A stretch of 64,000 nt of DNA from Pseudonocardia acidicola (GTDB taxonomy: Bacteria; Actinomycetota; Actinomycetes; Mycobacteriales; Pseudonocardiaceae). Within the stretch, counting starts at the first letter, position 1, and each line of letters starts with the position of its first letter. Below the pieces are notes generated by a model that was not told the DNA's origin, searched no databases, and saw only the letters and a list, made by a program, of their open reading frames with translations. The position numbers and the translations under genes are program-made. The stretch is taken from the NCBI RefSeq assembly GCF_012911935.1, contig NZ_JAAXLA010000029.1:1-64000 (forward strand), written 5' to 3'. Shown one piece after another: positions 60,237-64,000 of the stretch.

Positions 60237-60533
60237 TCAACGGGCCGCGGGAGCCGCCCGCTGGGCGATCGCCGGCAGCAGGATCGGCAGCCGGTGCGCG
60301 GTGACGTTCCAGAACCGGAAGTCCGGCTCCCCGGCGCGCCAGGCGTCGGCGAGCCGGGCGGCGGCGTCCGGGTCGGCCTTGCGGCGCGGCCGGCGGCGCA
60401 TCCTGCAGCGCTCCCGGATCTCCCGGTCCAGCGCCCGCCACGCCTCCTCCGCCGTGGCGTGCACGCTCACCGTGGGCGGGCCGTTCTCGTCGCCCACCAC
60501 CAGGGTGTAAGCGCTGATCGCGTCGTACGACAC
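60237..60533 (-). CDS. Hypothetical small protein
   Basis: The 98-residue protein begins with a beta strand (ISAYTLVVGDENGP), then AEEAWRALDREIRERCRMRR, a very basic stretch (RRRPRRK), and a C-terminal strand-helix (FRFWNVTAHRLPILLPAI). It looks soluble and nucleic-acid-friendly, but I do not recognise a family. GTG 60533 follows AGGAGGG. Confidence 0.65.
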   Translation of the reverse strand: MSYDAISAYTLVVGDENGPPTVSVHATAEEAWRALDREIRERCRMRRRPRRKADPDAAARLADAWRAGEPDFRFWNVTAHRLPILLPAIAQRAAPAAR

Positions 60534-60657
60534 GGCCCGACCCTCCTGCTCACATCATCCGGTCTCCGGTTCGCGGCGTCGTCGGCGCGTGCCCTGAACT
60601 CAACTGCATCGAGGGGACCGAGGTACGGATCTCCCTTCGGCGCGCCGCGGACCGCAG

Positions 60658-62091
60658 TCAGCGACCCAGCGACACCGAGGACATGTTGAAGTCGGGCACC
60701 CGCAGCGTCGGCATCGCGGCACGGGTGAACCAGTCCTTCCATTCCCGGGGCAGCGTGTGCTCGGTCGCACCGACCTGGGTGGTGCGGCGCAGCACGTCGA
60801 GCGGGGAGTAGTTGAACCGGAAGTTGTGGTCCACCTCGGCCACCACCTCGCCGTGCTCCACCAGGTACACGCCGTCCCGGGTCAACCCGGTGAGCAGCAG
60901 CGTCGCCGGGTTGACCTCGCGGATGTACCACAGGCAGGTCAGCAGCAGGCCGTGCTCGGTGCCGCCGACCATCTCGTCGACCGTCGCCGCGGATCCGCTG
61001 GGGCCGCCGGTGAGCAGCAGGTTGTCCCCGGCCGGGGTGAACGTGGTGCCGAACTCCGAGGCCTCGGCGCGGGAGTAGACCAGCTCGTTGATCGTGCCGT
61101 CGCGGACCCAGTCGACGCGGCGCATCGGCGCACCGTTGTCGAACACGCTGATCCCGTCACCCGAGGACGTGGTGACCAGGAACGGCTCGTACTCCAGCCC
61201 CGGCGCCGCCGGGTCACTGAACAGGGTGAGCGGCAGATCGGTGAGTCGCTCGCCGACGCGGGGGCCGTTCGGGCCGGCCAGCGCGTTGTGCCCCTCCTGC
61301 GCGGCGCGGCCCTCCATCGACCACGCCAGGTAGACCATCAGATCCGACACCGCGGACGGCGGCAGCAGCGTCTCGTAGCGGCCCGGCGCCAGCTCGACGC
61401 GACGCTTGCCCCAGTCTAGCCGGCGGCCGGCGTCGGCGGCGAGCGCCACCACGTCGACGTCGGTGAAGTCGCGGGTCGCGGCCCCGGCCCAGGCCGAGCC
61501 GCTGAGGTCGGGGGTCTTGACGTTCAGCTCCACCGAGCCGGTCGGCTGCACCCAGCGCCGGCGCACGCCCGCCGAGGTGCCCAGCCAGACCGTGGTCAGC
61601 GAGTGGCTCGCGAACCCGTACTGACGCAGGGTGCCGCCGAGCACATCGGACAGGCCGTGGGCGAGCTCGCCGAACACCTCGATCGAGGTCTCGGCGGCCG
61701 GGTCGGTCCAGGCCGGGTCGTCGGCGCCGGGCTCGGGCAGCGAGGCGGCGTCGCGCGCCGGGCCGGCGTCACGCGCGGCCCGCTCACTGGCAGCGACGAG
61801 CTCGTCGAGCTGCGCGGGGTCGGTGACGGCGACGCTCGAGCTCACCACCCCGGCCGCGGTTCCACCGTCCACAGTGACCAGTGAGATCACCGAGACCCGC
61901 CGTGACGTGGTGTGCCCGTTGGTGGTCATCGTCGAGTTCGCCCAGCGCAGCGCCGCCTCGCTGGTCTCGCTGACCACGACGACGCGCCCGGCGACGCCGG
62001 GACCCGACCCGGCGAGCACCCGCTCGACGATCTCCTGCGGCGCGAGCACGGCGCGCACCACGTCCGTGCTCGAGCCCGACGAGCGGCTCAT
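60658..62091 (-). CDS. pmbA: TldE/PmbA metalloprotease-complex subunit
   Basis: The 477-residue subunit pairs with TldD to form a protease that matures peptides such as microcins and degrades antitoxins. It lacks a zinc motif, as expected of TldE. Typical parts are the N-terminal beta-rich domain, LAGPNGPRVGERLTDLPLTL near 300 and LLTCLWYIREVNPATLLLTG near 392. ATG 62091 overlaps the TldD stop (ATGA), so the two are coupled. Confidence 0.9.
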   Translation of the reverse strand: MSRSSGSSTDVVRAVLAPQEIVERVLAGSGPGVAGRVVVVSETSEAALRWANSTMTTNGHTTSRRVSVISLVTVDGGTAAGVVSSSVAVTDPAQLDELVAASERAARDAGPARDAASLPEPGADDPAWTDPAAETSIEVFGELAHGLSDVLGGTLRQYGFASHSLTTVWLGTSAGVRRRWVQPTGSVELNVKTPDLSGSAWAGAATRDFTDVDVVALAADAGRRLDWGKRRVELAPGRYETLLPPSAVSDLMVYLAWSMEGRAAQEGHNALAGPNGPRVGERLTDLPLTLFSDPAAPGLEYEPFLVTTSSGDGISVFDNGAPMRRVDWVRDGTINELVYSRAEASEFGTTFTPAGDNLLLTGGPSGSAATVDEMVGGTEHGLLLTCLWYIREVNPATLLLTGLTRDGVYLVEHGEVVAEVDHNFRFNYSPLDVLRRTTQVGATEHTLPREWKDWFTRAAMPTLRVPDFNMSSVSLGR

Positions 62092-63611
62092 CGGCCCTCC
62101 TGCTGGGTGTTGAGCACGTTGACCCCGCGGAACAGCGCCGGCGGGCAACCGTGACTGACCGGGGCGACCTGCCCGGGCTGGGCCTTGCCGCAGTTCATCG
62201 CACCGCCGAGCCGCCACGTCGACGGCCCGCCCACGGCCTCCATCGAACCCCAGAAGTCGGTGGTCGTGGCCTGGTAGGCGACGTCGCGCAGCTGCCCGGC
62301 CAGCGCGCCGTTCTCGATCCGGTAGAACCGCTGCCCGGTGAACTGGAAGTTGTAGCGCTGCATGTCGATCGACCACGACTTGTCACCGACGACGTAGATG
62401 CCGCGCTCGACGCCGGCGATCAGGTCGTCGGTGGAGCGGTCCACCGCCGGGTCGGGCTGCAACGATACGTTCGCCATCCGCTGGATCGGCACGTGGTGCG
62501 GGGAGTCGGCGAACGCGCAGCCGTTGGACCGGTCCAGGCCCAGCCGGGGCGCGAACGTGCGGTCGAGCTGATAGCCGACCAGGATGCCGTCGCGCACCAG
62601 GTCCCACTCGGTGGTGGCGACACCGTCGTCGTCGAAGCCGACAGTGGCCAGCCCGTGCGGGACGGTCCGGTCGCCGGTGACGTGCATGACGGGCGACCCG
62701 TAGCGCAGCGTGCCGAGCTGATCCGGGGTGGCGAAGCTGGTGCCCGCGTAGGCGGCCTCGTACCCGATCGCGCGGTCGTACTCGGTGGCGTGCCCCACCG
62801 ACTCGTGGATGGTCAGCCACAGGTTGGTCGGGTCGATCACCAGGTCGTAGGCGCCCGCCTCGACCGAGGGGGCCTTCGTCTTCTCGGCCAGCAGCTCGGG
62901 GATCCGCGCCAGTTCGGCGTCCCAGTCCCAGCCGCCGGCGGCGCTGTTCCCGGTCAGGTACTCCCAGCCGCGGCCGACCGGCGGGGCCAGCGTGCGCATC
63001 GTCTCGAAACCGCCGGCCCCCCGGTCCACAGTGGTCGCCGTGACGGTCGGGGCGATCCGGACCCGCTGCTGGGTGGTCCGGGTACCGGTGAGATCGGCGT
63101 AGAACTTGTTCTCCCGGACCTGCGCGACCCCGGCCTGCACATGGTCGATGCCGTCGGACGCGAGCAGTCGCTGCGACCACTCGGTGAGCAGCTCGACCTT
63201 GTCCCGGGTGGGAACGGTGAACGGGTCGACGTCGTAGGCCGACACCCACACCGCATCGGCGTGCACCGGTTCTGCCGACCGCTCGACCCGCTCACGCGCA
63301 ACGGGAGCCAGCGTCCGGGCGACGGCGACGGCACGCTCGGCGGTGGCCGCGGCCCGGTCCGGGGTCAGCTCGACGTGGGAGGCGAAACCCCAGACGCCGC
63401 CGACGACGACCCGGACCGCGAGCCCGACCGTCGTCGTGTCGGACACCCCGGTGACGCTCCCGTCCCGCAGGTTGATCGACTGGGACACGATGCGCTCGAC
63501 GCGCAGGTCCGCATGCTCGGCGCCGAGCTCGCGCGCCCGGCTCAGCGCGGCGTCGGCGAGCGCCCCCAGCGGTAGGGCCCGGAACCCCGGGTCGATGTCG
63601 TCGATCGGCAC
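62088..63611 (-). CDS. tldD: TldD metalloprotease
   Basis: The 507-residue subunit carries the zinc motif HESVGHATEYD near residue 265 (HExxxH) and the GTSFATPDQLGTLRYGSPVM segment after it. GCAFADSPHHVPIQRMANV near 368 and VYVVGDKSWSID-like sequences near 405 are typical. The C-terminal Cys-containing MNCGKAQPGQ near 475 also fits. It is translated with TldE. GTG 63611 is the only reasonable start. Confidence 0.95.
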   Translation of the reverse strand: MPIDDIDPGFRALPLGALADAALSRARELGAEHADLRVERIVSQSINLRDGSVTGVSDTTTVGLAVRVVVGGVWGFASHVELTPDRAAATAERAVAVARTLAPVARERVERSAEPVHADAVWVSAYDVDPFTVPTRDKVELLTEWSQRLLASDGIDHVQAGVAQVRENKFYADLTGTRTTQQRVRIAPTVTATTVDRGAGGFETMRTLAPPVGRGWEYLTGNSAAGGWDWDAELARIPELLAEKTKAPSVEAGAYDLVIDPTNLWLTIHESVGHATEYDRAIGYEAAYAGTSFATPDQLGTLRYGSPVMHVTGDRTVPHGLATVGFDDDGVATTEWDLVRDGILVGYQLDRTFAPRLGLDRSNGCAFADSPHHVPIQRMANVSLQPDPAVDRSTDDLIAGVERGIYVVGDKSWSIDMQRYNFQFTGQRFYRIENGALAGQLRDVAYQATTTDFWGSMEAVGGPSTWRLGGAMNCGKAQPGQVAPVSHGCPPALFRGVNVLNTQQEGR

Positions 63612-63646
63612 CCGGCCAACCTATCCCGGCTCGGTGCCGAGGCCGA

Positions 63647-64000
63647 TCACCCGACCGGCCACCGCCACGGCCACCACCACGGGCCGGGGTCGGGGTCGGC
63701 GGCCGACCCCGCGTCGAGGCCGTGCTCGGAGCCGTTCTCGGCGCCGTTCTCGGCGCCCGCGCGCACCGCAGCCGCCCCGGGCCCGGCCGTGGCATCGACG
63801 GTCGTCCCGCCAGGCCCGATCCGCAGCACCTGGTCGGCCAGGCCGTCGCCGTCGAGGTCGGTGTGCAGCACCAGGTCGGCCCCGTCGATGGTGAGCACGG
63901 TGTCGGCGTCGCCGTCGCCGTCGGTGTCGGCGCCGTCCGTCCCGATCGGCAGCCCGGGCCCCGCCGGATCGGCGTCGCCCGGGCCGTCCAGATCGTCGAT
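63647..64000 (-). CDS. Asp-rich repeat protein, C-terminal part (runs off the window)
   Basis: The open frame is uninterrupted from 64000 down to 63647; the GTG at 63898 is not necessarily the start. The visible 117 residues contain short acidic repeats (DTDGDGDADT, HTDLDGDGLADQ) that resemble calcium-binding or DUF6802-like repeats. An Ala/Gly/Asn linker and a Trp/Pro-rich end (WWWPWRWP) follow. The partial gene cannot be assigned a function. Confidence 0.65.
   Translation of the reverse strand: MDDLDGPGDADPAGPGLPIGTDGADTDGDGDADTVLTIDGADLVLHTDLDGDGLADQVLRIGPGGTTVDATAGPGAAAVRAGAENGAENGSEHGLDAGSAADPDPGPWWWPWRWPVG

Overview
The window is GC-rich, with dense G/C third positions, many GTG starts and several apparently leaderless genes (TAnnnT six to eight bases before GTG). 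This fits an actinobacterium of the Pseudonocardia/Saccharopolyspora/Mycobacterium side of the phylum. Several genes (etfD-like, dcd beside tRNA-Gly(CCC), iniB/iniA/iniC-like genes with an IniR-like regulator, an Hsp70) recall a neighbourhood I remember from Mycobacterium tuberculosis. The genus is an inference.

Layout. 4-7967 (minus): a compact type IV secretion-like cluster with overlapping genes, running from small membrane proteins through a VirB4-type ATPase and a VirB6/TrbL-like protein to a VirB8/TcpC-position protein and a bifunctional wall hydrolase. 8243-10738: an electron-transfer-flavoprotein:quinone reductase (EtfD type) behind a palindromic operator. 10753-13859: a membrane protein, dcd, a degenerate UDP-GlcNAc epimerase-like protein and tRNA-Gly(CCC). 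13985-20390: an accessory-looking mixture with a RibD/DHFR-like reductase, an ArsR regulator with an SRPBCC protein, a YjbR protein, a hydrolase, and CadD- and DMT-like transporters. 20582-31238: the most distinctive block. It holds a membrane-anchored Hsp70 without a substrate-binding domain, two IniB-like Asn/Asp-rich proteins whose cores are identical in DNA over 248 bp, two dynamin-like GTPases (IniA and IniC types) and a large LuxR-type ATPase regulator. Both iniB-like genes share a 26-bp element at the same distance from their starts.

31548-34325 holds nucleotide-sugar genes (IspD/TarI-like, RfbF, C-methyltransferase). 34408-44519 holds cell-wall functions (Tat-exported amidase, VanW protein), a FadE5-type acyl-CoA dehydrogenase whose tandem operators match the one before etfD, a CBS protein, a lone GroES-like protein, an AAA ATPase and DUF1206 sharing an upstream motif, and a SIMPL-domain protein. 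44608-50367 holds FxsA, a branched-chain keto-acid dehydrogenase operon lacking E3, and small proteins. 50389-56629 holds a large unknown protein, a monocarboxylate transporter with its DUF3311 partner, and PEP carboxykinase. 57100-59335 is a divergent MFS/TetR pair around a perfect palindrome. 60658-63611 is the TldE/TldD protease pair, and an Asp-rich protein runs off the end.

Themes: fatty-acid oxidation (acyl-CoA dehydrogenase to EtfD, probably one regulon), gluconeogenesis and keto-acid use (PckG, transporter, Bkd), and envelope maintenance or stress (the Ini-like block, amidase, VanW protein, secretion cluster).
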